Source: Brachypterus glaber (lineage: Eukaryota; Arthropoda; Insecta; Coleoptera; Kateretidae). From it: a stretch of DNA of 64,000 bases. Positions 34,836-46,998 of the stretch are shown one piece after another. Both the position numbers and the translations under genes were made by a program. Location of the stretch: NCBI GenBank assembly GCA_958510825.1, contig OY294049.1, positions 33,074,774-33,138,773 of the forward strand, read 5' to 3'. The notes beneath the pieces are model-generated. The model saw only the letters and a program-made list of their open reading frames with translations, had not been told where the DNA came from and searched no databases. Position 1 is the stretch's first letter; the number at the start of each line of letters is the position of its first letter.

Positions 34836-35539
34836 CTCTGACAGGTCTGTCAGTATATTGAGGGTCTCTAATCTATTACATGTGAATTTTATGATTAAAT
34901 AATTATATATTTTATCTAAAAGCAATCAAGCGTTTTTTTTTTATTATTTAGAAATTCATATGTTAAAATTTAATCTGCAACCTAAAATTTATACTTTAAC
35001 TTGAATTAAAATTAACTAATTTAATTAAGAAAAAATAATTTAAATAAACTCGAATTTCTTTTAATTATAATAGTACCATTTTTAGTACTGCTATAAATAA
35101 TATTTCTCTAATATTCAATAAAAAAATAATGCTCACACATGGCTAATATATTTTACTACTATATTATTATATATTATAGTTTTTTAAAGAAACTAAGGAA
35201 GTTTTATTTATCTTTTTATTAAAAACATTTTCACCGTTTATAATAAGCAAAAAAACCGCTTATCGTTTTTGGACGAAACACCTTGTATATTAGCATATTG
35301 GCAAAATAAATTTGGTTAAACCTAATTGGATATGCTTTCCAATAGAAGACTATAATAAAGTAATTAAAATTAAAATTGATTATTGGTTTCATAAAATTTG
35401 TAATAAGGAATTTCTCAACGTAAACATTTATATTGTTAAAAATGAAAAGGACATTTTTCTGGTTTATTGAAACTTTTTGTAGGAAATATTTATTCAATAT
35501 TTAATTTTGTCTCAAGGTTTGCAATGAGATTGCAAATTA

Positions 35540-36380
35540 CACTAGGCAACAAATCGCAACTTTTTTTTTGCCCCGATCGGAAAGTAAATTTTAGTGTATA
35601 TTAAAATATTATATTAAAAAAAATACGAGGAATTCAAAAATCTATATGTCAAGAACCTACTGTGAGAGTAAGTACGCGAAAAAAATAAAAAGGTTAAAAT
35701 GAAAGTGCAGAGTTTACTTAATTGCTCATTTGTGGCAAAACTATCAAACTTTTATCCCGAGCCCAAAAAATATATTTTTCTTATCAATTTAAAGGCGCAG
35801 AATCCAAAATTTGACCTTAAAAAAAATTCAGCACGTCTTTTTTTAAATTTTAGCACATGCAATTATGCCAATTTAAAAATAATTTATAAAACAAAATATT
35901 GTGTATTTTTTTTGTTTTTTTAATGGTTCTACATCATAAAAATCTTACTTTATTACATAAGAACCATAATACGTAACATTTTTTTAGTTCATTTTTGACC
36001 CCCTAGTAATGATTTTTGACAATTTTTAGCATGAGTACGTGGCGATAAGCTTGTGCCCTTATGCACCCTTCTTCTTACCCTCCACCCCTACTTAGTTTTG
36101 TCACATTATCCATTTTTTTTTTCATAATATCCCTATTTATTCTACCTATGAATTTAACGTTTCTATGTTTTAAGTTGGGTATTTTTTAACTAATATTGAG
36201 TCGCCGAATCCAAATTTGTCCTTGGAATATTTTTGTGTCCCATGATTTTAGAACAAAAGAGGGATAAAATAATGATTTTTTAACATTTTTATCTTATTTT
36301 TCTCAGAAAATTTAGGTAATAGAAATATTCTGAGACCAGATTCGGTTTCAGCGACCCAAAATTAGTTAAAAAACATATGA
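35540..36380. mobile_element. Right-truncated copy of the CACTAGGCAAC element
   Basis: It starts CACTAGGCAACAAATC after TTA and follows the copy at 39698-40845 block by block (GCCCCGATCGG, TGAAAGTGCAGAGTTTAC, ATGAGTACGTGGCGATAAGC, CGACCCAAAATTAG). It then diverges after AAACATATGA without the right terminus. The ORF at 35699 is a shadow. Confidence 0.7.
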
Positions 36381-36627
36381 TATATAAGAAATCTAGCCAA
36401 AATATTTACGAAAGAAGGATATCGTTTTAAGGCGAGTTTTGGTCTAAATAAGAACAATAAGTTTTTTGTTTTAAAAAAGTGCAAAATGATGAAAAGAAAT
36501 AATGAGTGAAGAAAAACTGTTTACCAAGTTTATTTGTTAGTACCTATTGATCAAAATAATTATTTTACAATATTTGTTGTGTAAAAAAGTGATATCTTTA
36601 TTTTATCTAAACATCAACATAATTATA

Positions 36628-37580
36628 CCCAGCAAACACACCAGCAATGGGCCGGCAACGGCACAATGCCGTAAGCCGATAAAGAGTCATCGGTCCGTTG
36701 ACGACATGCCATTACCGGCCCGGTAATGGAAGTGTCGCACAAGCCGATAACTGGCCGGTAATGACAAGCCGATAACGGGCCGGTAATGGCAAGCCGATAA
36801 CGGGCCGGTAATGGCTAGCCGGCTTTTTTTTTTTCGAAAAATTTTCATTTTTTTTTGTTTTTCACGAAAAGATCTTAAGATCTTTTATTAAGTATTAAAA
36901 AAAATGGTTCGATGTTTTTTTTTTTTTGAAAAAACCTTTGTAATGAACTATAGGGAAAAGTATTATTTTGTTGGAAGTTGGATCAGTATTTTACCATGGC
37001 ATAAAAAAGAACGATAATATCGATCGTTTTAGAATATTATTCTGAATAAGTTTTTATATTTTAGTACCTACGGAACTTTAACGAGCTTCTTTCCCGCCCT
37101 GGGATCTTAAATGCGACTTAAATGCAAGTGAATTAATTGTTAATTTAGTATTTAATAAAAAAAATGTAATTACTTACTTTTTATCTTCAAAAATCATTAT
37201 TAAGAATTGTAAATAAACACATGCCACAGAAAATTTTCATTAATGAACTTTATCACTGATGCAGCAAAATCACAACACAAGAGGCCAGTTTGAGTTGAAG
37301 CTCTCGGAGCATAGTTCTATCTCTTTCTAACTACTTGTTTTAAAAGAGATAGAACTATGCTCCGAGCGCTCCAAGCTTCAACTCAAACGGCCCTAAGAAC
37401 ACAACCCGCGCAAAACTTGCGCATGCGTCTTGACTTCTTCTCCTTCTACGCAAGATCATATTTTAAATTGGCGTAGTATCGTCGGCCACAGATCGGTCCT
37501 TTACAGGCTAGCCGATAATCGGCAAGCCAGCAATGGGCCAATAATTATTTATGCCGATTATCGTACGGTGGTTTGCTGGG
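36628..37580. mobile_element. TA-flanked element with CCCAGCAAAC ends and internal tandem units
   Basis: CCCAGCAAAC at the left is the exact inverse of GTTTGCTGGG at the right, with TA at 36626-36627 and 37581-37582. The left part carries four or more units like GCCGGTAATGGCAAGCCGAT in a strikingly GC-rich block (about 36650-36825). A separate hairpin is nested at 37283-37392. No transposase. The TA target suggests a Tc1/mariner-type non-autonomous element. Confidence 0.75.
37283..37392. mobile_element. Hairpin MITE nested in the CCCAGCAAAC element
   Basis: GGCCAGTTTGAGTTGAAGC and CATAGTTCTATCTCTTT are mirrored by AAAGAGATAGAACTATG and GCTTCAACTCAAACGGCC. It lies wholly inside 36628-37580, so it is younger. 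Confidence 0.7.
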
Positions 37581-37687
37581 TACATTTATAATGTCAAATA
37601 ATAATACTTTACAATGTGAATTAAATATATTTTTTCTATTTTGAGACTCTTATAAGCTCATAATCACACGCATTTTGCGTGTTCTTA

Positions 37688-37822
37688 GAGCCACTTGCAC
37701 CAATGATGGTTTAACTTTAAACTTGGATTAAATTGACGACCAACCAATCAGAAAGCAGCATTTTTAACTTAAACTCGGTTTAGCTGAGATAATCCCAGAC
37801 CAACAGTTGGTGCAAGTGGCCC
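37688..37822. mobile_element. 135-bp PIF/Harbinger-type MITE
   Basis: TIRs GAGCCACTTGCACCA and the inverse TGGTGCAAGTGGCCC differ at one base. TTA is duplicated at 37685-37687 and 37823-37825. The termini are the same as those of the larger elements at 55908-57243 and 57558-58443, so this is a short deletion derivative of that family. Confidence 0.8.
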
Positions 37823-37966
37823 TTATAGACCCATAATGTCAATGTCGATTTAAAGTTTATTTTTTTAGAAAATTTTGTGTTTGCGTTATATTTTACCGTG
37901 TTAAAATTGTGGACTCGTTAATTGCAGTGAAAAAAGAAGAGATGACTGTAAAATATATCAAAATAT

Positions 37967-38349
37967 CATTTGTTCTTAGAATTTTAAACATAGTGTAAAC
38001 TGTAATGCCAACCCAAAACAAAAATCCCTAAATCAGTCATCAATTTAAATGTAAGTTTTTTAAATTTTAGAACAAAATAGAAAAAATTGTATAAAGCACT
38101 CGTTTCATAACACGTTTTAAGAGCACTTTAGAAAACTCGCCGCAAGCGGCTCGTTTTCATTTGTTCTTAGAATTTTAAACATAGTGTAAACTGTAATGCC
38201 AACCCAAAACAAAAATCCCTAAATCAGTCATCAATTTAAATGTAAGTTTTTTAAATTTTAGAACAAAATAGAAAAAATTGTATAAAGCACTCGTTTCATA
38301 ACACGTTTTAAGAGCACTTTAGAAAACTCGCCGCAAGCGGCTCGTTTTC
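37967..38349. repeat. 191-bp direct tandem duplication
   Basis: The segment from CATTTGTTCTTAGAATTTT to AGCGGCTCGTTTTC occurs twice without visible differences, with a period of 191 bp. Each unit ends in a small palindrome (GCCGCAAGCGGC). No coding function. Confidence 0.85.
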
Positions 38350-39468
38350 TAAACTTGTACTCGTGCGCTAAAAACGTCTGTTATGAAACTAGTACTTTAA
38401 TATACTATTTTAAAATACAGCTTGAAATTGTCAAAGAAATTGTCTATGGAACTTTCTTATAATCTAGGTCTCATTTATATCATTAAACTAAATGTATTTA
38501 ACACGTTAAAAGCCACATTAAATTACAAGTCTGGTGTCACACTGTCCCATGGAACTGCAGACTTTGGGGCTGCAGGATTGCTTTAATGTTATTAGTGTAA
38601 ATACCTCAAACATAACTCCATAATCTGACTGAAACATTGTGTACTCTATATTTTATTAAATGCGTAAAAATTTACAACAAAACAATAAAATATTTTAATT
38701 TTACTACAGCCAAGCGCAGTTAACACAATCTACAATAGTATTAATATTTTTAAAAATCATTTAGCTATTAAGGTGCGGATTATTATCAGTCCCCGCAAGA
38801 AATAGGATAAATGAAAAAATACAGGATAGCACGCGTATCAATATGGAAATATAATTGATATTGTTTTATATTTTATATATTCATATATTTTTAAAATTCT
38901 GACTTTGAAAATTAAAGAAAGAGTTTTTATTAAATTATAATTTAACAACACTGTTTTTATTCATTCAAAAAAGTACATAATGTAACAATGAAACTAAGGC
39001 AATTTGTATAATAACTTTACTAAATATCGACGAAAAACAATAATGATGAATTATTGTGAAGAAAAAAGTTGAATACGCGAGCCGATGTGTATAAACAAAC
39101 GTACGACCGACAGCGCATCCAAGTACCAAGTAAAATACCATATAGATTCCGACAAGAGTTTCAATCGGAATCTATGCGATTCTTTTCGATTTATCCATAT
39201 AGAATACCATAGAAACGATAGAATCGTTTGGACTTTTTGCCATATGGAAAACGATATATCTATAGCACACCAAAGTATACTTTATATATAAACGATTACG
39301 TAGTATTTGATCAGCCCCTTATATTAATATTAAATTTAAAAAATAAAAGTTAAAATCGTTAATAACATTAGCAGATAAATTTTTAATAACATTGTTAAAG
39401 TCTTCAAAACTATTATAAAATGCCAATATTTTTAAACCCGGTACTGGTATATACTACCAATGTCCTAT
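38350..39468. other. Gene-free flank downstream of the receptor cluster
   Basis: It holds a weak palindromic patch near 39140-39260 (AGATTCCGAC...CGGAATCT; CCATATAGA... repeated). No exon seen. Being 3' of the minus-strand receptor stop at 39469, it should hold that gene's 3'UTR: AATAAA on the minus strand would read TTTATT, which occurs at 39468-39473 (overlapping the stop) and 38935. Confidence 0.35.
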
Positions 39469-39555
39469 TTATTCCGGGGTCTGATTATTATTTGAATATA
39501 ATTTATGGTGAATCTGAACAGCAACCAGTAGATATGTTATTATGGCTCCAGTCAT
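39469..39555 (-). CDS. Gustatory receptor, terminal exon (TM7 and C-terminus)
   Basis: On the minus strand, acceptor ttttag is followed by 28 codons and TAA: it starts MTGAII, carries TYLLVAVQI and ends NNNQTPE. TYLLVAVQI matches the insect Gr signature TYhhhhhQF in the last transmembrane segment, with Ile in place of Phe. The exon begins in phase 0, as expected for the conserved last Gr intron. It follows 40868-40957 in frame and probably serves the first exons at 43123-44097 and perhaps 47181-48149. The ORF visible on the plus strand here is a shadow. Confidence 0.85.
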   Translation of the reverse strand: MTGAIITYLLVAVQIHHKLYSNNNQTPE

Positions 39556-39697
39556 CTAAAATCAATGTAAAAATATATAAACAAATGTTTTTTATTTGTT
39601 TTAAGTTAAAAGATAAAATGTTTAACTAATATGCATTTCATATTAGTTTAATTAGCAAATATTTTAAAAACTAGTGTTACAACAGTATACTCAATTA

Positions 39698-40845
39698 CAC
39701 TAGGCAACAAATCTCAACTTTTTTTTTGCCCCGATCGAAAAGTAAATTTTTCTTACTAATTCGATGGCGTAGAAGCTGAATCTGCCTTTAGAAAAATTTC
39801 AGCACCTAAAATTTTTGGGATATAAGTCCAGGAAATAATAACGTTTTTTTTTCAAAATCTTAAAAAAAAGAGTAGGATTTTGAAAATTTTAGGGTATATT
39901 AAAAAAAATACGAGGAACTCAAAAATATATATGCCAATGACCTACTGTCAGAGTAAGTACGCGAAAAAAAAATAAAAAGCTTAAAATGAAAGTGCAGAGT
40001 TTACTTAATTGCTCTTTTGTGGCAAAACTATCAAATCTGTAAAAAAAAATTATAGGACTTAATTTGTAGATTATAAAATTCTCTACAAAAATATTTATAC
40101 AAATTATTTTTTATTTTGCTTAGTTTATTCGTAAAATGTAAATAAATGAAAAAGAAAAAAAATTAAAGTACACAGTGTAAACTTTTTTCCCGAGCCCAAA
40201 AAATATACTTTTCTTATCAATTTAAAGGCGCAGAATCCAAATTTGACCTTAAAAAAATCCAGCACGTCTTATTGTTTAAATTTTAGTACCGGCAATTATG
40301 CCAATTTAAAAATAATTTATAAAACAAAATATTGTGTATTTTTTGTTTTTTTTTTTTTTTAATGGTTCTACATCATAAAAATTTTACTTTATTACATAAG
40401 ATATATTACGTAACATTTTTTTAGTTCATTTCTGACCTCCTAGTAATTATTTTTTCACAATTTCTAGCATGAGTACGTGGCGATAAGCTTGTCCCCTTAT
40501 GCGCCCTTCTCCTTAACCTCCACCCCTACTTAGTTTTGTCACATTATCCATTATTTTTTATTTTTTTTTCATACTATCACTATTTATTCTACCTATGAAT
40601 TTAAGTTGGGCATTTTTTAACTAATATTGAGTCGCCGAATCTAAATTTGTCCTCGGAATATTTTTATCTCCCATGATTTTAGAAAAAAAGAGGAATAAAA
40701 TAATGATTTTATAACATTTTTATCTAATTTTTCTCAGAAAACTTAGGTAATAGAAATATTCTGAGGCCAGATTCGGTTTTAGCGACCCAAAATTAGTTAA
40801 AAAACATATGAGTCCACTCAGGGCAAGAAACCGTGTTGCCTAGTG
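39698..40845. mobile_element. Harbinger-type element with CACTAGGCAAC ends, full copy, in a receptor intron
   Basis: Ends CACTAGGCAACA and TGTTGCCTAGTG are exact inverses, and TTA is duplicated at 39695-39697 and 40846-40848. At 1148 bp it has no transposase. It fills almost the whole intron between the receptor exons 40868-40957 and 39469-39555, leaving 22 bp to the upstream donor. A truncated copy is at 35540-36380. Confidence 0.8.
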
Positions 40846-40867
40846 TTATTAAATAAATTTTACTTAC

Positions 40868-40957
40868 AACAGACAGTAATCTTCTATCAACTAAAAACAT
40901 GTTAGAAGGTTCACATTTTGGTTTGTGATTATTTAGAATATATAACATACTTTCTAC
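40868..40957 (-). CDS. Gustatory receptor, third exon
   Basis: Ninety bases, 30 codons, both ends phase 0, with acceptor ttttttag and donor gtaagt on the minus strand. The peptide starts VESMLYILNN and ends FLVDRRLLSV. The F-x-V/L-D-x-x-L-L run before a phase-0 intron and TM7 is usual for Grs, where this segment leads into the last membrane span. The homologous exon of the third receptor (53795-53884) has the same length and 19 or so identical residues, which confirms the model. Confidence 0.85.
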
Positions 40958-41175
40958 CTAAAAAAAAACGGATCCTATCATTAGAGGGTATTTAATGTAT
41001 CTATGGTTCGGATTTCAGATTAAACTGTATACTGCTTTACAGAGTATGGTTCCTGAATATTGTTATACACTTATAATATACAGCAGATTATATATAGAAA
41101 TATATAAAAATATTTTTATTTTATTTGTGTTACTTGGGATTTAATTATTTATACTCAATACTGTTTTATACTCAC

Positions 41176-41244
41176 CTCTGCTGCTTCTTTTTTAGTTAAT
41201 TTATTTATTGGATATCTATAAATATATGATATAATATCGTCGGC
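41176..41244 (-). CDS. Gustatory receptor, second exon
   Basis: Sixty-nine bases, 23 codons, phase 0 at both ends, between acceptor attattttag and donor gtgagt on the minus strand. The peptide starts ADDIISYIYR and ends LTKKEAAE. The paralogous exon at 54875-54943 has the same length and differs at three residues. In Gr proteins this segment belongs to the last intracellular loop. It is separated from the first exon by an intron filled by a hAT-like element. Confidence 0.85.
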
Positions 41245-41394
41245 CTAAAATAATAAAAAAATTGTATTTTGAAACAATGAGGGAAAAAGCAATGTGTTGT
41301 CTTTTTATCACCCTAGAACTACAGCCTGGTTTTTAGTCATTTGAGAACCGCTCTTAAATAGTAGGTATGTATCTAGCGTATTGTGGTTCTAAGG

Positions 41395-43097
41395 CAGGGC
41401 CGTAACTAGGAGGGGGGGCGAGAGGGAGCTAAGCCCCCTCTGACCTTGATTTGAACCCCCCTGACGTTTTCGCTGAGCCCTCCCTGGAGTTTTCAAGCTA
41501 CCTACCTATACACTTTTGACCTTATGTAATAAAAAATTCTAGAGATCAGATATCCAAGCAAGTAAACATAAAATGAAAACTCATTCTAAAGTTATTCTAA
41601 GCTGATTTATAAAAGTTTTCCCTGCAGATCTAACATAATTACCGATAATGAAGTTACATACTTGCAGCCATGGGAATGCCTCCGCGTCGCAGCGCTTGGG
41701 CAAAAAATTTTAATTAAAAGGTTTTATAAAACAATTTGCATTTTAAAATCTACGGTGTTAAAAAAATGCCTTTACTAGAAAATTATAAAAAAATTCGCCT
41801 GCGGCGCTAAACTGGTTTTCCAATATTACTAATACCAATAATACCATCTTAAAGGTGACACCACAATTTAAATTAATAGATAAAATAATTTCTATACCTG
41901 TATCTAAGAAATGTAAAACATTTAGATTTCTAAAAAAATCGTCTTTGGTTCTAAAATGCGTTAAATTTTAAGAGTTTTCCTCGGTGAAGTTAAACTATAT
42001 GTTTTTTTATTCTGGGTTATTTGTAAAAGTTGTGATCTTGAACGCCTTCAACTTTTTCGCCTGCAGTGCTAAACAAGATTTAGAGGAAATGCGCCTAATT
42101 TCGGATGGTTTCCAAATTTCGGATAGTAGTGTATTTAAGATACTGCAAAGGTAAACAGAAACCTACTTTTATGTGAAGCCAAAAGTCAAACTAAATCCGT
42201 CCTGTAATATGATAACGGTAGAGCTTCTCCCCTTTAAATGGCAGCACAAATCGTTTATATTGCAAATGGCAGTTTTGTGCTCAGTTGCATTATTATGCTT
42301 GATTATTTTATAAATAATCGTTATAAAAGTTCGTGATTCTGTCTTGGGTAAGTTATGATGTTAGTTAAGTTGATCCACTATTCATAATTAAGCAATTTGA
42401 AAACGTAAACATTCTACAAATTTCTAATCTAAAAAGCAGAAAGTTGCCTAATTTCGGATAGACCATTTTTGTGCATTTGATTCCCAATTTCGGATATCCG
42501 CAAGGTAATTATTATTCAGGATAACCAACCATTAATTGTTATTTTTATAATGATACAACAAACTAAGATAAACAATTTTGAAAAAAAGAAACTTACCTAA
42601 GATACTAAGATATTCGAAATTGGGAATCTAAAATTATAGTTCCTATAGTATTTCGTAGAAAATCGCTTAATGATTAAATTACGTCTTAAATGTGAAGGAA
42701 TAACAAGAAACATAAGCAATGGGATCCAGATCTACTCTTGAAAATTTTTTTTCGGATATGTCCAAAATTAGGAGCCCTTTTTCAAATGCACAAAAATGCG
42801 CTGATTTTTTTTAACCGTGTTTTTTGGAAAAAATAAACTGTAATAAAATTGCTTTTATAATAAATCATGGTTCGCTATAATAAGTTGTATCTGGTTATAT
42901 AAAAAAAATATCAAAAAGTAATACCGAGTATTAAATATTGAATACATTGTAAATGGTATCCGAAATTAGGCGACTCTCCTCTACCAATAATGTGTCACAA
43001 TGTCAATTAATAGATTTTATAAAAACTTTAAAATATAGAAAATTTTAAAAAATGGCGAAGACTTAGTCCCCCTAGATTTTTTTTGGTTACGGCCCTA
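41395..43097. mobile_element. Non-autonomous hAT-like element in receptor intron 1
   Basis: The left end CAGGGCCGTAAC and the inverse of the right end (TAGGGCCGTAAC) pair, and TTCTAAGG is perfectly duplicated at 41387-41394 and 43098-43105. The 8-bp duplication and ends fit hAT. The 1703-bp interior has no transposase frame but has repeated phrases such as AATTTCGGAT. It makes up nearly all of the first intron of the lower receptor gene; the donor is only 25 bp beyond its end. Confidence 0.85.
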
Positions 43098-43122
43098 TTC
43101 TAAGGAGATTTACTTTACTTAC

Positions 43123-44097
43123 AATATGTGTTACTTGATGTGCTTCATTGCACAACCCCAAAATATCAATAACTATACTTAAATGAAGAATAAATATTGA
43201 AGTATGGTTATTTACTGCATCTTGTTGGATCAAAATATTATAATAAGTAAAGGTACATGCAATTGATAATACAACTAAATTAAGTACAACTAAAATAAGT
43301 TGAATATGACAAAGCTCATTAATTTGTATTTTATATAATCTTAAAAATTTTAAGTATAGTTTTTTTTGTAAACGCATTTTTTTTGCAAAGCCTAATTTAA
43401 AATATTTAAAAGAAATAAATTCGTTAGGGTAAAATATTTTTGTTTCTGAATCTCGTTTGTACATTCGTACATATAGGCATGCTTTAATTTGTTTAAAACA
43501 ACTTATAAAATATTTTCTATATATCATGTTGAAACCTAAATACGTCATTATAAGACCACAATGAAATATAACAGCAGATACATAAGCTATCAGTTGAAAA
43601 ATTGATAAATAGTGACTACGCTGAATTAGGCTTGCAAGGGAGAATATGTTTGGAATGTAGTTAAAAAATATACATAATGTATAAAATAAATTGGTGAATA
43701 ACGACCAGTTTTTTTCAAAAAAATTATTTATTCCATATTTACTTCTGTCGGCATGAATTTTTAAAAATTCATTTGCAGTTTTGATACGTGCTGAATTTGT
43801 TTTTAAAATATTAATGTTCATAACTGTAAAACAAATGTATAAATAAAATCGTTGAAGATAATAAAAATCTTTCGGATCCCAATGAAAGAGCTCTATGAAA
43901 AAGGATATAAACACCAATATATTGCATACAGCTGCCCTTGTTATTGCTGTTGTAGTGATTTTAAATCTGGTTGGTTTTCCGGGATTAACGTGAGGGCACG
44001 TAAATTCAGTGATGATTAAACTTGTAAGAGCTGTAATGATAACTGGTCTCATTAAGCACATGAAGCAGTTATCAAAATTACCAAAATTTAACTTCAT
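43123..44097 (-). CDS. Gustatory receptor (7-TM chemoreceptor), long first exon A
   Basis: ATG at 44097 to the donor at 43123/43122 (CACATATT|GTAAGT) gives 325 codons. With the exons at 41176-41244, 40868-40957 and 39469-39555 the protein is 406 residues, normal for an insect Gr. The start is supported by the second copy, which begins with the same MKLNFG. Hydrophobic segments lie near residues 14-34, 50-70, 78-98, 135-155, 162-188 and 258-282, with TM7 in the last exon. Conserved blocks shared with the two paralogues are TCPH near 33, KIFYPNEF, FKYFKL and ILGLCNEA near the exon end. Grs sit in the dendritic membrane of taste or olfactory neurons as ligand-gated cation channels; the ligand cannot be told from sequence. 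Reading through the donor gives a spurious tail ending RIGP. Confidence 0.85.
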
Positions 44098-44558
44098 TTT
44101 TATAAATAAATTCTTAAGAGCTTAACTTAAAATAATATTAATTTATCCTAAATCTTTTAGGTATAATCAACAAATAATATTTGAAAAACTAAATTATACA
44201 TATGATTATATTTTAATAATATTGGTAAAGATATGATCATATAACTTCTATTTATACAAATAAATATGTTTCTTCTGATAGGTACATTAAGCTTAATGAT
44301 TAGGTTTAGAGATTTTTTTTATATACAGGTCGATCTAATAAATTAGCTTTAAAGGCCTCCGCACACTATAATAGAAATTAAGCTTAAGTTAAAATTTTCC
44401 CAAATTTGAACCTCTCTGCACCGTAAAAATACATTTAACATTTCATTTTTGTAAAAAATACACTTAGGTATTGGTTATGCATGTTACATGTAACTCAAAA
44501 AAATATATAAATTGATTGTGTACTTATTATTATACATGAATGTAATTTTTACACGAGG

Positions 44559-44695
44559 TTAGGGTCACTTCATCTGTACTTGGTCTGTTTTTGCTCTAGT
44601 TTTCGTGTTTTTCTTCCAAAAAGCCAAGTCCAAAAACCGAAAACTAACGAAAGAGAACGAAAGAACAAAGTAAGACTAAGATGAAGTGACCCTAA
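44559..44695. mobile_element. Hairpin MITE with TTAGGGTCACTTCATCT ends
   Basis: TTAGGGTCACTTCATCT is mirrored by AGATGAAGTGACCCTAA, and the inner blocks TTTCGTGTT/AACGAAAG-type also pair loosely. A single matching end is at 29027. The minus-strand ORF here is a shadow. Confidence 0.65.
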
Positions 44696-44806
44696 GGTAG
44701 GTCGGTGCGCTTCTATATCTCGAGTACCAAGATGGCACAACGAAACTAATGATGACACAAACCTCCACGTCTTTTCCGATAAACACAAAAATTTCGTTTG
44801 TGCCTA

Positions 44807-45854
44807 CCCATGTAACACAAAATAGTGGTATATCGGTGATATATCACTCTCCATTACCAATGACTATTACTGGTAGTAATAAGAATTTGGTGATATATCG
44901 TGATATAGCACCGTTATAGAACCGCTTTATCACCAATTTGGGGAAACCAAACGGTGGCGTTTACCAAATTATGTTACCGTTATGTTACCGGCCGTCTAAA
45001 CATGCGCAAAGCTTATTTTGTCAGCTGGTATTGATGTCTCTGTCTTTCTATCGTAAAATTAATATTTTATTTCTTTTTATTTTTATAACAATGTCTGTCA
45101 GTGATATTATGTTCTAAAATACTTAACCTAGTAACCAATCTTAATAAATACCTAAAAAATTATATTAAAATAGTGAAAAATAGATGTGCCTATCATTATT
45201 TACTGTGTATATGTGTGTTGTAGATCCGAAAAATCCACGCGCCCCCTGAAATAGTACTTCTTGAGAATAATATCTGTTCTAAAATGCCTTTAAAAAATAG
45301 TTTTTTTTTATGAAATTGTTGATAAAAGTAAGTTTTTATTGTTATCTGAAACATATTTAAGTATACTTTTATTTAAAACTATAAATAATAAACAAAATAA
45401 TCGTTTAATTCTACTCTTTTTTGGAGTTATGCAGATAAAAATGGCAGATTTTCGATGGTGCTATATTGATATCCCGAAATCTTTTTTATTACTATCAGTA
45501 AATATATTACTCTTATGACACCATTATTTGACTTAAAGTTACTTTGTTCTTATATACCACTACTATGTTACTGTGTCAATTAATTGACGGTAGCGACATC
45601 TGTCGCCAACATATAAAACCGTATTTATAATAATGGTTTCTCCATGTCGCTTACGTCAGTCACATATGCCGAGTTCTATAGCGGTAACATGGTAATCTGT
45701 ATGCTACTGCTAGTTCTGTACCGCGCTCTTAATACTTAGTAGGAATACTATCTCTCTAGTAGAACCGTTATGAGACTACAGGTAATATAAAAGGTATTTA
45801 ATAACCGTTTTAGAACCTCTATGTTACTGACAGTAATAAAATGTGTTACTTGGG
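44807..45854. mobile_element. TA-flanked element with CCCATGTAACAC ends, 1.05 kb
   Basis: CCCATGTAACACA at the left pairs with TGTGTTACTTGGG at the right (one mismatch), and TA occurs on both sides. The interior is rich in ATATCACC- and GTTACCG-type words in both orientations. No transposase. It lies between the two receptor first exons. Confidence 0.7.
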
Positions 45855-45966
45855 TAATGCGGGATTACAACTTCACACTGTCGCGGCATGCCTACATGGT
45901 TTATTCTATTTAGTATACCTACTACAAATTACAAAAATTACCTGTGTAGTTCTAAGGTAAATATTA

Positions 45967-46951
45967 CACAAGCCCACAAAATTTTTTTTTGTAAGTCTTG
46001 GATTCCAATATGATATTCCTATGTATTTTTTTCCCGCTGAAACCGAATCCGTAATCCGTTTAACCCCTACACGTCAGGATTTTGACATAACCTCAAAAAA
46101 CACCCGAAAAACTACTGAAACCGCTAAAATCATCTACTCCATACCACTTTCACCCCCTTCCTCCAAATTCGTAATTTCGTAACACCATAATTCCCTCACC
46201 TCGGAATACCATTACTTCATAACCTCAAAACCCCGTAACCTCATTAAGTAGAAAAATCTGTTTCGGGAAAACAGAACAATTACGTGAAATTTTCTTGTAG
46301 AATATAGTTATGAATAAGTAACTGTATAACCCTAAAATCCCATCACACCTCCTAACACCTTCACTCCGTAACCCCATATATTATAACCTCTTAACCCCAT
46401 CATCCTATTCCGTGGAGAAGTCCGGTTCTCAAAATCATAAGGGTTTTGTGTGAAGTCATGAATCAAGGTCTAATTCATTATTTTTTTAACCGGACTTCTC
46501 CACAGAATAGGATTAAGGGGATATAGTATATGGGGTTACGAAGTGAAGGGATTTTGAGGTTATGGTGTTGGGGGATTTTGGGGTTATAGAGTTACTTACC
46601 TATGACTATGTTCCACAAAAAAAACTGAAGAATTTTTTCTGTTTTCCCAAACTAGTTTTTTCTACTTAATGAGGTTACGGGGTTTGGAGGTTATGCGGCT
46701 ATGGTATTATGAGGTTAGGGGATTATGGGTTTTTGGGGTTTTAGAATTAGCAATTTGGGGACAGGGGGGTGACAGTGGTATGGCATAGATGATTTTAGAG
46801 GTTTCAGTAGTTTTTCGGGTGTTTTTTGAGGTTATGTCAAAATCCTGACGTGCAGGGGTTAAACGGGTTGCGGATTCAGTTTCAGCGGGAAAAAATACAT
46901 AGGAATATCATATTGGAATCCAAGACTCAGAATTTTTTTTGTGGGCCTGTG
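45967..46951. mobile_element. Long palindromic Harbinger-type element, ~985 bp
   Basis: Ends CACAAGCCCACAAAATT and the inverse of GTGGGCCTGTG pair imperfectly, with TTA duplicated at 45964-45966 and 46952-46954. Arms of nearly 480 bp mirror each other (TTGGATTCCAATATGATATT, CAAAATCCTGACGTG and AGAAGTCCGG in both). The interior is dominated by a degenerate short word family (CCCCATAACCTC). No transposase. Confidence 0.8.
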
Positions 46952-46998
46952 TTATTATAGTCCGTGTAAAGTTGCAAATAAATTTCACAATTTACGAT

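Noticed and set aside
39420..39629. Plus-strand ORF of 69 codons
   Set aside because: Shadow of the minus-strand receptor terminal exon 39469-39555.
44570..44788. Minus-strand ORF of 72 codons with Ser/Leu-rich composition
   Set aside because: Overlaps a hairpin MITE and has no Gr or other domain.
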